From: JBOHRE01 sp050732635
Lineage (GTDB): Bacteria > Gemmatimonadota > Gemmatimonadetes > Longimicrobiales > RSA9
Assembly: GCA_050732635.1 (NCBI GenBank)
Contig: JBOHRE010000008.1
Coordinates: 1 to 58,255 of the forward strand
Direction of reading: 5' to 3'
DNA length: 58,255 nucleotides
In this document: one piece after another, positions 34,092 through 42,132 of the stretch
Layout: every line of letters starts with the position of its first letter
Position numbering within the stretch: position 1 is the stretch's first letter
Position numbers and translations under genes: made by a program
The notes under the pieces: model-generated
Databases searched by the model: none
Told to the model about the DNA's origin: nothing
Seen by the model: the letters and a program-made list of their open reading frames with translations, nothing else

Positions 34092-34973
34092 TCACAGCTT
34101 CATCGGCACCGGCTCATCGCCCGCATAGTCGTAAAAGCCTCTGCCGGATTTGCGCCCGTAATAGCCCATGTCGACCATGCGCCTGAGCAATGGCGGCGGC
34201 GCGAAACGCGGATCGCGGTATTCCTCGTACATGATGTCGGCCACGCGATAGAGCGTGTCGATGCCGACGAAGTCACTCAGAGTGAATGGACCCATGGGGT
34301 GGCCGGTGCCCAGCGTCATACCCTTGTCGATGTCGGCGATACTGCCGAGCCCCTGCTCGAGGGCGCGGATCGCATCGACCATGTAGGGCACCAGCAGCCG
34401 ATTCACGATGAAGCCGGATGTGTCCTTGGCCTGGATCGGCTCCTTGCCCAGTGAGCGCGCGAAATCGAAGGCGGTGCTGAACGTCGCGTCGCTCGTTGCG
34501 ATGGTGCGCACCACCTCGACGAGCCTCATGACCGGCACAGGATTGAAGAAGTGCAGCCCGACGACCCGGTCCGGCCGCTGGGTAGCCGCGGCCATGGTCG
34601 TGATGGTGAGTGAACTGGTGTTGCTCGCGAAAATGGTCTTCGGGCCGCACAGCGCGTCCAGCGTACCGAACATCTCGTTCTTGACGGTGATGTCCTCGGT
34701 CACTGCTTCAATGACCAGATCGACACGACGCAGGTCCTCGAGCGCGGTTGTCAGACGGATGCGGCCGATGGTCTGATCGCGTTCGGCCGGCTCGAGCTTG
34801 CCCTTGTCGACGGCGCGGCCGAGGCTCTTCTCGATCGCGGCCCGGCCCCGCTGCAGCAGCGGGTCGTCCACCTCACGGACCCAGGTCTCGTAGCCCGCGC
34901 GGGCGCATACCTCAGCGATGCCGCTTCCCATGAGCCCACAACCCAGCACAGCGACGCTCTCGATCTCGGCCAT
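34092..34973 (-). CDS. 3-hydroxyacyl-CoA (3-hydroxybutyryl-CoA) dehydrogenase
   Basis: A 293-residue NAD(P)-dependent dehydrogenase. The dinucleotide motif AVLGCGLMGSGIAEVCARAGY is at residues 8-28. The catalytic region has ASNTSSLTIT and GLHFFNPVPVMRLVEVV with the His, and the C-terminal dimer domain has DTSGFIVNRLLVPYM. The end YGRKSGRGFYDY is standard. It oxidises 3-hydroxyacyl-CoA to 3-oxoacyl-CoA or the reverse, next to a thiolase in the same transcript. It is the last gene of a run beginning at 39,165 or earlier. Confidence 0.95.
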   Translation of the reverse strand: MAEIESVAVLGCGLMGSGIAEVCARAGYETWVREVDDPLLQRGRAAIEKSLGRAVDKGKLEPAERDQTIGRIRLTTALEDLRRVDLVIEAVTEDITVKNEMFGTLDALCGPKTIFASNTSSLTITTMAAATQRPDRVVGLHFFNPVPVMRLVEVVRTIATSDATFSTAFDFARSLGKEPIQAKDTSGFIVNRLLVPYMVDAIRALEQGLGSIADIDKGMTLGTGHPMGPFTLSDFVGIDTLYRVADIMYEEYRDPRFAPPPLLRRMVDMGYYGRKSGRGFYDYAGDEPVPMKL

Positions 34974-35006
34974 TCCATCGTCCTCGAGCAGTGGTCAGGT
35001 TCGGTA

Positions 35007-35951
35007 TCAATCGGCTTTGCTACGAAAGGAGCGCTCGAAGCGACGGCGCCAGGGCGTCTGTGGCTCGCGCATCGGCTGGTTGCGCTCGAGCCGATCGAGC
35101 AGACCTTCGGCCTCGGTGCGTGCGGCATCCAGCAGCCGATGCAGCCGATTACGGGCAACGCGGAGCGCGACACCGGCGCCGACGCCGAGCCCGGCGAGCG
35201 AGGAAAACGCCACCGCGGCCGCGGTGACCTCGGGGCCGAACGCGCTCAAGCCGAGCGGCACCGTGAGCGCCGCGATGGCGCCCGCAGTGCCGAGGCCTGC
35301 GAACGAGCCACCGACGACACCAAGCGTTACTGCTCCGGAGCGGCGATCGCCGTAATCGACATCGAGGCGCACGTGCGCGCGTGAGGCGCCGAGCGGTCGC
35401 ACGGTAACGTCGACGCAGCGGCTGCGATAGAGGACGTCGCGTGAGGCGCCGTGCAACCGACGCGCGAAGCGTGACATGGTGTCTTCGGCCGGCGCGAGCT
35501 GCGCGTAATCGACGCGGCGCCGGCGGATGGCAAAGTATTCGTCGGAGGCGAGGTGCTCGACGAGCCGTTCCAGCGCGCGACTCGGCTCATCCTTCAGGAT
35601 GCGCGTGCTGGTGATGCAGGGCACGCCGACGTAGCGATCGAGCAGTGAAGTGGCTGGATCACGGTGAGGCAGCTCGTAGAGCGCGCGTTGCACGTGCGCA
35701 GCCGGCAGCCCGAGCTCGGCGGCGATCCTGATGACTTCAGCCTCGGTCAGGCGCTCCTCGGCGTCGACGTCCGCGGCGGCCAGCTCCGCGGCGCGACGTA
35801 CCACGAGGCCCAGCTGCTCCCGGGTCACGGCACGCCTGGGCGGGCTGCTGGCCGCCGGGCCCGATAGCTCGGCGGCATCCGTGGTGCGACCGACTTGCGG
35901 GTCGTTAGCGGCCGCTGGCGTGCCCTGCGTCGGTCGGTCGCGCTGCTTCAC
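35007..35951 (-). CDS. Conserved membrane-associated protein of unknown function
   Basis: A 314-residue protein. A polar N-terminus (residues 1-40) leads to a helical domain (TREQLGLVVRRAAELAAADV; LTEAEVIRIAAELGLPAAHV) resembling a short helix-turn-helix-like repeat. A strand-rich middle and a Gly/Ala-rich hydrophobic stretch (LGVVGGSFAGLGTAGAIAAL to SSLAGLGVGAGVALRVA) follow, probably two membrane helices. The C-terminal tail is basic. The GTG at 35,951 overlaps the slipin stop (GTGA). Because of the slipin frameshift, this frame is also continuous with the N-terminal slipin frame. Function unknown; coupling to slipin suggests a membrane role. Confidence 0.7.
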   Translation of the reverse strand: MKQRDRPTQGTPAAANDPQVGRTTDAAELSGPAASSPPRRAVTREQLGLVVRRAAELAAADVDAEERLTEAEVIRIAAELGLPAAHVQRALYELPHRDPATSLLDRYVGVPCITSTRILKDEPSRALERLVEHLASDEYFAIRRRRVDYAQLAPAEDTMSRFARRLHGASRDVLYRSRCVDVTVRPLGASRAHVRLDVDYGDRRSGAVTLGVVGGSFAGLGTAGAIAALTVPLGLSAFGPEVTAAAVAFSSLAGLGVGAGVALRVARNRLHRLLDAARTEAEGLLDRLERNQPMREPQTPWRRRFERSFRSKAD

Positions 35952-36827
35952 GGCTCGCCGGCGTGCGTTCTCTCCTTGGATGCCGGCGGCGTCTCGGTGA
36001 CACTCGGCCGAGGCAGCGAGGTGCCTGCTCCGCTGCGGCTCGCATCGGACATGCCGGTGACGGGCGGGCCGCCGGCCGACCGGCCCTCGGGCAGGAACGC
36101 CTTCAGCAGGTCGATCGGGATCGGAAAGAGAGTTGTCGAATTGTTCTCGGCGGCGATCTCGGCCACCGTCTGCAGGTAGCGCAGCTGCAGCGCACCGGGC
36201 TGCGCGCTCATCACGCCGGCGGCCTGCGTCAGCTTCTCGGATGCCTGGAGCTCGCCTTCGGCCGCGATGACCTTGGCGCGCCGCTCGCGTTCGGCCTCGG
36301 CCTGCTTGGCCATGGCCCGCTTCATCTCCTGGGGCAGGTCGATGTCCTTGATCTCGACCGCGGTCGCCTCGATGCCCCACGGGTCGGTGCCCCTGGTCGA
36401 TGATCTCGCGGATCACGGCGTTGAAGCGCTCGCGCTCCGACAGCAGCTGATCGAGCTCGGCCTGGCCGATCACACTGCGGAGTGTGGTCTGTGCGAGCTG
36501 GCTGGTCGCGAACAGGTAGTCCTCGATCTCGACGAACGCTTTGATCGAGTCGGAGACCCGAAAATACACGACCGCGTTGACCTTGACCGACACGTTGTCC
36601 CGGGTGATCACATCCTGTGGCGGGATGTCCATGGCCACGATGCGCAGCGGAATTCTGACCATTCGCTCGACGCCGAAGGGCAGCAGGAAGATCAGACCGG
36701 GTCCCTTCGCACCGGTCAGCCGGCCCAGCCGGAAGACGACGCCGCGTTCATATTCGCGTAACACACGCAAGCTGGTGATAATTGCGCCTACCGTGACGAC
36801 AGCGACCGGGATCAACCATTCGAGCAT
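35948..36827 (-). pseudogene. Slipin/stomatin-family (SPFH) protein, frameshifted
   Basis: The ATG at 36,827 begins MLEWLIPVAVVTVGAIITSL, a membrane hairpin, followed by SPFH motifs LREYERGVVFRLGRLTGAKG, VSVKVNAVVYFRVSD and TTLRSVIGQAELDQLLSERE. After REIIDQG the frame shifts: the other frame continues TDPWGIEATAVEIKDIDLPQ and EMKRAMAKQAEAERERRAKV, then ends HAGEP. The shift lies at the CCCC run (plus strand 36,390-36,393); removing one base restores an SPFH protein of about 292 residues. Slipins scaffold membrane microdomains and often pair with NfeD proteases. A sequencing error is as likely as a real mutation. Confidence 0.85.
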
Positions 36828-36849
36828 GGCGGGCTCCTGAAAGGGGGCG

Positions 36850-38055
36850 TTACAGCCTCTCCACGACGACAGCCATGCCCTGGCCGCCGCCGATGCAGGC
36901 GCTGCCGAGGCCGAACCGAGCGTCTCGACGCTGCAGCTCATGCAGCAGGTGCACGGTGATGCGTGCGCCGGACGCGGCGAGGGGGTGAGTAAGCGCGATC
37001 GCGCCGCCATTCACGTTGGTCTTCTCCATGTCGAGTCCGAGCTCGCACGCCACGGCCGCGACCTGCGGTGCAAAGGCCTCGTTGACCTCGATCAGGTCCA
37101 TGTCAGCGAGCGAGAGTCCAGCCCGCGCCAATGCCTGGCGCGAGGCGGGCGCGGGCCCGAGTCCCATGATGCTGGGATCGACGCCGGCGACGCCCCAGGC
37201 GACGAGTCGGCCGAGCGGCCGCAGGCCGTGCGCAGCGGCGTAGGCGCGGCTCGCGACGAGTACCGCGGCCGCGCCGTCGCCAATGCCGCTGGCATTGCCG
37301 GCGGTCACGAAGCCGTCCTTCCTGAAGTACGGCGCGAGACCGGCGAGAGCTTCACGGGTCGTGTCCGGGCGCATGTGCTCGTCGGTGCGGAATTCAGCGG
37401 TTCCCTTTCGCGACTTGACCGTGATCGGCACGAGCTCGGCAGTGAAACGGCCTTCGTCCGACGCCCGCTTCGCTCGCTGCTGCGACTGGTACGCGATCTC
37501 ATCGGCCGCCTCGCGCGTGACGCTGTACTGCTGCGCCAGTGTCTCGGCGGTCTCCGCCATGGACATGTCGCAGGCGGTGTCCGTGAGCGCCTGCCACAGC
37601 AGGTCCTCGAAGAACTCGCTGGCCTCACCCAGGCGCAGCCTGCCCCAGCGCGCGCCGCGCACCACATGCGGCGCCTGGCTCATCGATTCGGCACCGCCGC
37701 ACAGCGCGACGTTCGTTTGGCCCAGCAGGATCTGTTGGGCTCCCTGCACGATCGCCTCGAATCCGGAACCGCACAGCCGGTTCACCGTGAGCGCCGGCGT
37801 CTCGACCGCGACGCCCGCCCGCAGTCCCACATGGCGCGCGAGGTAGATCGCGTCCGACGAGGTCTGCAGCGCGTTGCCGAAGATGACGTGACCGACGTCG
37901 GCCGCGTCGACGCCGGCCGATTCGAGGGCCGCGCTCGCGGCGAACGCGCCGAGGTCGGTCGCGGAATAGTCCCGGAGCGTGCCGCCGAACGTGCCGAATG
38001 GCGTGCGCCGCCCGGAAAGGAACACGATGTCGTTGTCGGATGCCTGGCTTGCCAT
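36850..38055 (-). CDS. Acetyl-CoA acyltransferase (thiolase)
   Basis: A 401-residue thiolase. The nucleophilic Cys95 is in VNRLCGSGFEA, the second site in NEAFAPQVAAVA, and the C-terminal active Cys in GSACIGGGQGMAVVVE. The HPL loop reads GGAIALTHPLAASGARI where GHPxGxSG is usual, keeping the catalytic His. It condenses two acetyl-CoA to acetoacetyl-CoA or cleaves 3-oxoacyl-CoA. With the 3-hydroxyacyl-CoA dehydrogenase in the same transcript it could serve polyhydroxybutyrate or fatty acid metabolism; direction is not shown by sequence. Confidence 0.95.
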   Translation of the reverse strand: MASQASDNDIVFLSGRRTPFGTFGGTLRDYSATDLGAFAASAALESAGVDAADVGHVIFGNALQTSSDAIYLARHVGLRAGVAVETPALTVNRLCGSGFEAIVQGAQQILLGQTNVALCGGAESMSQAPHVVRGARWGRLRLGEASEFFEDLLWQALTDTACDMSMAETAETLAQQYSVTREAADEIAYQSQQRAKRASDEGRFTAELVPITVKSRKGTAEFRTDEHMRPDTTREALAGLAPYFRKDGFVTAGNASGIGDGAAAVLVASRAYAAAHGLRPLGRLVAWGVAGVDPSIMGLGPAPASRQALARAGLSLADMDLIEVNEAFAPQVAAVACELGLDMEKTNVNGGAIALTHPLAASGARITVHLLHELQRRDARFGLGSACIGGGQGMAVVVERL

Positions 38056-38100
38056 ATCTTCTGAGGAGAGTGAGTCGTGTTGTCCGCTGTCGATCGGCGA

Positions 38101-39165
38101 TCAGGCCAAGGGCTCGGCGGCTGTGGCCGCCACGGCTTCGGCGACGAAGTCGCCCACAGCACCGGTGCTGAGCCTGCCGCCGAGGTCGGGCGTGGTCTGC
38201 TCACGCGCGAGCGCGAGTCGGACGGCCCGCTCCACCGCCGCGCCGGCATCGGCACGGCCGAGAAAATCCAGCATCATCCCCACCGTCAGGATCGCCGCCA
38301 TCGGGTTGGCCCGGTCGCTGCCGACCAGATCCGGCGCCGAGCCGTGCACCGGCTCGAATACCCCGATCCGTCCCGGATGGATGTTCCCCGAGGGCGCGAG
38401 GCCCAAGCCACCGACGAGTGCGGCCGCAAGATCACTGAGGATGTCGCCGAACAGATTCGAGGTGACGATCACCTCGTAACGCGACGGTCGCCGAACCACG
38501 TCGAGCGCCAGCATGTCGATGTACAGCGCTTCCGCCTGGATCTCGTCGTACTCGGCGGCCACGTCGGCGAACACGCGCCGCCAGAGTCCACCCACGTGCC
38601 GCATCGCGTTCGCCTTGTCGGCCATGGACACGCGGCCGCGACCGTGCTCGAGAGCGTACTCGAAGGCGGCCCGGATGATCCGCTCGACGCCCCGGCGCGT
38701 ATTGAGGTCCTCTTCGATGGCGATCTCGTCCGGCGTGTCCTTCTTGAAGCTGCCGCCAACGCCGACGTAGACGCCCTCGGTGTTCTCGCGGAAGATGACC
38801 ATGTCGATCGCGGCGACGTCGCGCAGCGGCGTCAGCCGCGGATCCAGCAGCCGGATCGGCCGCAGATTGATGTAGAGATCGAGGCGGAACCGCATACCGA
38901 GCAGGATATCGCGTGCGTGCGCGTTGTCCGGCACGCGCGGATCGCCGAACGCGCCCAGCAGCACGGCATCGTAGCCGGCGAGCTGCCGCATCTCATCGTC
39001 GGTGATGGTGACGCCGGTCTCGAGGTAGCGATCGGCGCCGAGGTTCCAGTGATCGACCTCGAGCTCGAGCTCGGACCGCGCCGCAGCCGCGCGCAGCACC
39101 TTCACGGCCGCGGGGATCACCTCGACGCCGATGCCATCGCCGGGGATCACAGCGATTCTGGCCAT
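38101..39165 (-). CDS. Isocitrate/isopropylmalate dehydrogenase family enzyme
   Basis: A 354-residue metal-dependent decarboxylating dehydrogenase. Family markers are IAVIPGDGIGVEVIPAAVKV (N-terminus), INLRPIRLLDP, FRENTEGVYVGVGG, VSMADKANAMRH with the catalytic Lys, VVTSNLFGDILSDL-type metal site (read here as IVTSNLFGDILSDLAA), and GVFEPVHGSAPDLVG. The Arg pattern and overall length fit LeuB or tartrate/D-malate dehydrogenases; leuCD are not adjacent, so I do not assign leuB. It lies 15 bases after the cupredoxin gene on the same strand. Confidence 0.9.
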   Translation of the reverse strand: MARIAVIPGDGIGVEVIPAAVKVLRAAAARSELELEVDHWNLGADRYLETGVTITDDEMRQLAGYDAVLLGAFGDPRVPDNAHARDILLGMRFRLDLYINLRPIRLLDPRLTPLRDVAAIDMVIFRENTEGVYVGVGGSFKKDTPDEIAIEEDLNTRRGVERIIRAAFEYALEHGRGRVSMADKANAMRHVGGLWRRVFADVAAEYDEIQAEALYIDMLALDVVRRPSRYEVIVTSNLFGDILSDLAAALVGGLGLAPSGNIHPGRIGVFEPVHGSAPDLVGSDRANPMAAILTVGMMLDFLGRADAGAAVERAVRLALAREQTTPDLGGRLSTGAVGDFVAEAVAATAAEPLA

Positions 39166-39180
39166 ATGAGGAAGATAGGA

Positions 39181-39732
39181 TCAGCTGGGGCCCGCCGCGA
39201 CGACGCGCAGCAGCCCGCGCTCACCAGGGTGCGCCAGGCACTCGAACGGGTAGTCGCCGGCCGGCGCACCATCGAGGGATACGACCCAGGCGACGCCCGA
39301 CGTGATGAGCGGCGGGCTGGCGAACTGCCCGGTACGACCGAGGAACTCGCGGGCGGCGTCGCTCAGGCCATCCGTGTCGAAGGCGACGGCGTGGGTGAGC
39401 GCGTCAGCGGCCGTAAAGCGGACCGCGTCGCCCGGCCGACCCTGAATCAGCGGCGGCGCAAAGCCGGGTCGGGACGGCGTCGCCCCGGCATCGTCGACCC
39501 TCAACGACTCCGGGCCCAGCGGCGGAACGACGGCGCCGGTGGGGGCGCCGCGTAGACTGACCTCGTGCACGCGGGCACCGGCGGGTAGAGTGACGGCGCC
39601 GTCATCCAGCTCGATGCGGCGGGCACCGTCCCCGACGGCAAGCCGATCACAGCCGCCGAGCACCACGAGCAAAAACAAAACGGTGCCGGAGCGCCACGGT
39701 CGACGCCCCGGCACCGGCGGCTGCTGGGTCAA
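39181..39732 (-). CDS. Cupredoxin-like lipoprotein
   Basis: A protein of about 183 residues with a lipoprotein signal (VLFLLVVLGGCDRL, lipidated Cys near residue 28). A plastocyanin-like fold ends with ALTHAVAFD and FECLAHPGERGLLRV. The first His, the Cys and the second His of a type 1 copper site are present, but the usual Met after the second His is replaced by GERG, so the fourth ligand is unclear. It would be anchored in the envelope and carry electrons. The start (TTG 39,732) is uncertain; GTG 39,714 is an alternative. The upstream cytochrome c is probably a partner. Confidence 0.75.
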   Translation of the reverse strand: MTQQPPVPGRRPWRSGTVLFLLVVLGGCDRLAVGDGARRIELDDGAVTLPAGARVHEVSLRGAPTGAVVPPLGPESLRVDDAGATPSRPGFAPPLIQGRPGDAVRFTAADALTHAVAFDTDGLSDAAREFLGRTGQFASPPLITSGVAWVVSLDGAPAGDYPFECLAHPGERGLLRVVAAGPS

Positions 39733-39736
39733 CGGC

Positions 39737-40207
39737 TCAGCTGCCGCGACTGATCGCGTAGACGTAGGCGGCGACTGCGCGGACCTGCTCATCGGTGAGC
39801 TGCGCACCGCCCATTGGCGGCATCGGCGCCGGGTGCTGCACCGGCTGCGGCACGCCCGTTCGGACGTTCTCGACGATCGACTCGTAATCGCCTTCGATGT
39901 TGATCCACTCGGAGTCGGTCAGGTTCGGCGCGAGCTGCGTCCCCGTTGCGTCCTGGCCATGGCAGGTGAAGCAGTTGCCCGTGCTGGTGAAGATCTGCTG
40001 CCCCTGCGTGACCATCTCCTGGGTCACGCCTGCCGGCAACTCACCGGCGGGCGGCGCGGGCTGGGACGCCGGCGGCGTCGTCGCGGGTGAGGCCGGCGGC
40101 GGCTCGGCGTCCGGCTCGTCGTCACCCATGTCCGGCTCACCGCCGCACGCCGTCGCCAGACCCAGCGCGATCGCGGCCACCAACCCGAAGCCCCTGTTCG
40201 TCCGCAT
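39737..40207 (-). CDS. Class I cytochrome c lipoprotein
   Basis: A 156-residue protein with a lipoprotein signal (LATAC, lipidated Cys near residue 21), a Pro/Ala/Asp-rich linker (about 25-60) and a cytochrome c domain. Haem binding is CFTCH (about residues 79-83), and a Met ligand is likely in PMPPMGGAQL. It ends EQVRAVAAYVYAISRG, the usual final helix. It is an envelope-anchored electron carrier. GGAGGAG precedes the ATG. It is followed 4 bases after its stop by the cupredoxin region, so the two are probably co-expressed. Confidence 0.9.
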   Translation of the reverse strand: MRTNRGFGLVAAIALGLATACGGEPDMGDDEPDAEPPPASPATTPPASQPAPPAGELPAGVTQEMVTQGQQIFTSTGNCFTCHGQDATGTQLAPNLTDSEWINIEGDYESIVENVRTGVPQPVQHPAPMPPMGGAQLTDEQVRAVAAYVYAISRGS

Positions 40208-40335
40208 CTCCTCCTCCGCGAAGTGGCTCTCACCGAATCCGTTGGACTGCGCGGCACCCCCGCCTGCGGGGCCGCCCCTCGCGCTGCAATGGCCTTGCCA
40301 GCGCGCGCCACGATGCGGGCCCGCCGGCTACCACG

Positions 40336-41112
40336 TCAAGCGAGGCCCCACTCGACAGCACCACCGCACGCCACACAGAACCGCCAGCCGCGCTCGACCA
40401 GCTCACCGCAGCTCGCGCACGGCCGCCGATCCTGGTCCTCGCCGCACCACGGGCAGAAGCGAACCGGGCGGCCTCGCGGCAGCAGGTTGGCGCACGCCCA
40501 GCATGACGAGGTGGCCGCCGCGGTGGGCGGGCGCTCGGTCGGTCCGCCGGTCACGGCCGCCGCTGCGCTCGGTTCGGGCCGCGCGCCATCGCCCATTTCC
40601 GGCTCGTCCAGCTCGAAGGCGATGTGGCCGGCGGGCTGGTCGCCCGGCTCGGCCAGATCATCCAGACGTGGCGAGCTCGCCCAGGCTTCGATTTCGGCGG
40701 TCTCGAAGAAGGACCCGCCGCGGGGCGCGGGCCGGTGCTGCTGGATGGGTGAGCCCACCGCCCGCTCATCCTCCGGCTCCGGCGGCGCCACATACACGTC
40801 GCACGCGGCAAAACGCCGATAGATCGTCACGTTCGGATCGGGCGAGTCGAGCTCTGCGATGAGCTCCATACGCGCGTTCTCCGGCTCCATCCGCGCGCAG
40901 CCGCCCTCGCCGGAGAGCAGCCGCATCAGAGCGTGCTCGAAATCCGCGTTGAGAGCGAAGCCCAGCTCATCTCGGGCCCTCGAGTACGGAACCAGCTCCT
41001 GGTAGATCTCGGCCACGGTGACCGGCTGCTCGAAGGAGCGGCCGCCCTCCTCGAGCGCCCGCGCGAGCAGTCGGTGCAGGTCACGGATGATGCCGGCTTC
41101 GATCACGTCCAC
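40336..41112 (-). CDS. Double zinc-ribbon protein
   Basis: A 258-residue protein. The N-terminal half is helical (RDLHRLLARALEEGGRSFEQ; TVAEIYQELVPYSRARDELG) and carries no known motif. A disordered acidic and Pro/Ala-rich middle (about 125-200) leads to two zinc ribbons: CWACANLLPRGRPVRFCPWC and CASCGELVERGWRFCVACGG, four Cys pairs in all. Such ribbons bind zinc and mediate protein or nucleic acid contacts. The GTG at 41,112 lies 1 base after the previous stop. It is the last gene of a TPR-TPR-zinc ribbon operon; function unknown. Confidence 0.85.
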   Translation of the reverse strand: MDVIEAGIIRDLHRLLARALEEGGRSFEQPVTVAEIYQELVPYSRARDELGFALNADFEHALMRLLSGEGGCARMEPENARMELIAELDSPDPNVTIYRRFAACDVYVAPPEPEDERAVGSPIQQHRPAPRGGSFFETAEIEAWASSPRLDDLAEPGDQPAGHIAFELDEPEMGDGARPEPSAAAAVTGGPTERPPTAAATSSCWACANLLPRGRPVRFCPWCGEDQDRRPCASCGELVERGWRFCVACGGAVEWGLA

Positions 41113-41113
41113 G

Positions 41114-42103
41114 TCAGTTCTCTCGGGCTTCGGGTGCGTCTCCGGCCAATGCCGCACGCACATCGGCAGGAGCATCGGCCAGCAGGTCATCGGCCCGGGG
41201 GTCGCCCGACGCCCGCAGCGCTCGGATCAGACCGACCCAGTTCATCGTTCCATCAGGGTCGAGCTCCAGGGCCTGCCGGTACTGCTCCGCCGCCGAATCG
41301 TAGCGGCGCAGCTCGAACAGCAGATGGCCCAGCTCGCGGCGCACATCGGCATCCTGTGGCGCGCTGGCCGCGGCCGCGCGCAGCTGCTCGGCGGCGGCCT
41401 CGTAGCGCTCCTGTCGCCGGTGGATCCGGGCAAGGTAGAGCCTTGCGGTCACGTTGTCAGGCTCGTCCTCGACGGCCTGTTGCAGGTGCTGTTCGGCCAC
41501 GCCCATGCGACCCTGCTCGAAGGCGGCGAGGCCATCGGCGTAGGGGTCGCCGCCGGCGAGCAGCAGCCACAACACCGCCACGATCACGATGGCGGCGAGG
41601 CCGACGGCAAGCCAGCGCAGGCCGCGGCCTCCGGGTTCCGCGATGGCAGTTGCGTCGCTCTCGGGCACGTCGCCCGGAGCCGACGGCTGCGCAGCCTCGA
41701 GCGCTCCGACCTCCGCCACCTGGCCGAGTTCCGCACGCAGCAGCTCGACCGTGCGAAGCGCTGCGTCGGCATCTGTCGCGTGCACGTCGCCGGCGCTGAT
41801 GCGCGCGCGAACGTTCTGCAGCTCGTGAACGGAGCCCGCCAGCTCGATCGAGATGCGATCCCGCTGGCGCAACGCATCGACGACGCGATCGGTGGGCAGC
41901 TGCGTGGCAGACAGGGCACTGAGCCGCAGCTCGTCCGGCGCACCGGGGTCAGCGCGCAGTAGCCCACGCAGGCACTGCTCGACAGCGGTGACGACATCGC
42001 GCAGCGCGGCGGCGAGCTCCACCGGATTCTGGTAGTCGTGCAACCGCCGCACTGCGGCGCCCACATCGTCCAGCGGTTGAAGCACTCGATGCGGGTCGAT
42101 CAC
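41114..42103 (-). CDS. Membrane-anchored TPR protein
   Basis: A 329-residue protein. The N-terminal helical region (IDPHRVLQPLDDVGAAVRRL and following, residues 1-150) is cytosolic. One transmembrane helix (WLAVGLAAIVIVAVLWLLLA, about 176-195) follows. The C-terminal half carries TPR repeats (YADGLAAFEQGRMGVAEQHL; AARLYLARIHRRQERYEAAA-type repeats) facing the other side of the membrane. The GTG at 42,103 is preceded by GGAGGAG 9 bases upstream. It lies between a second TPR gene and a zinc-ribbon gene and probably forms a complex with them; the partner is unknown. Confidence 0.85.
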   Translation of the reverse strand: MIDPHRVLQPLDDVGAAVRRLHDYQNPVELAAALRDVVTAVEQCLRGLLRADPGAPDELRLSALSATQLPTDRVVDALRQRDRISIELAGSVHELQNVRARISAGDVHATDADAALRTVELLRAELGQVAEVGALEAAQPSAPGDVPESDATAIAEPGGRGLRWLAVGLAAIVIVAVLWLLLAGGDPYADGLAAFEQGRMGVAEQHLQQAVEDEPDNVTARLYLARIHRRQERYEAAAEQLRAAAASAPQDADVRRELGHLLFELRRYDSAAEQYRQALELDPDGTMNWVGLIRALRASGDPRADDLLADAPADVRAALAGDAPEAREN

Positions 42104-42132
42104 GTGAGCTGTCTCCTCCGCCGGTGGCGGAC

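Noticed and set aside
35007..36827. A single long slipin-fusion protein
   Set aside because: The middle part, between the frameshift and the GTGA overlap, is the wrong frame of conserved SPFH sequence, so the fusion is a product of the one-base shift.
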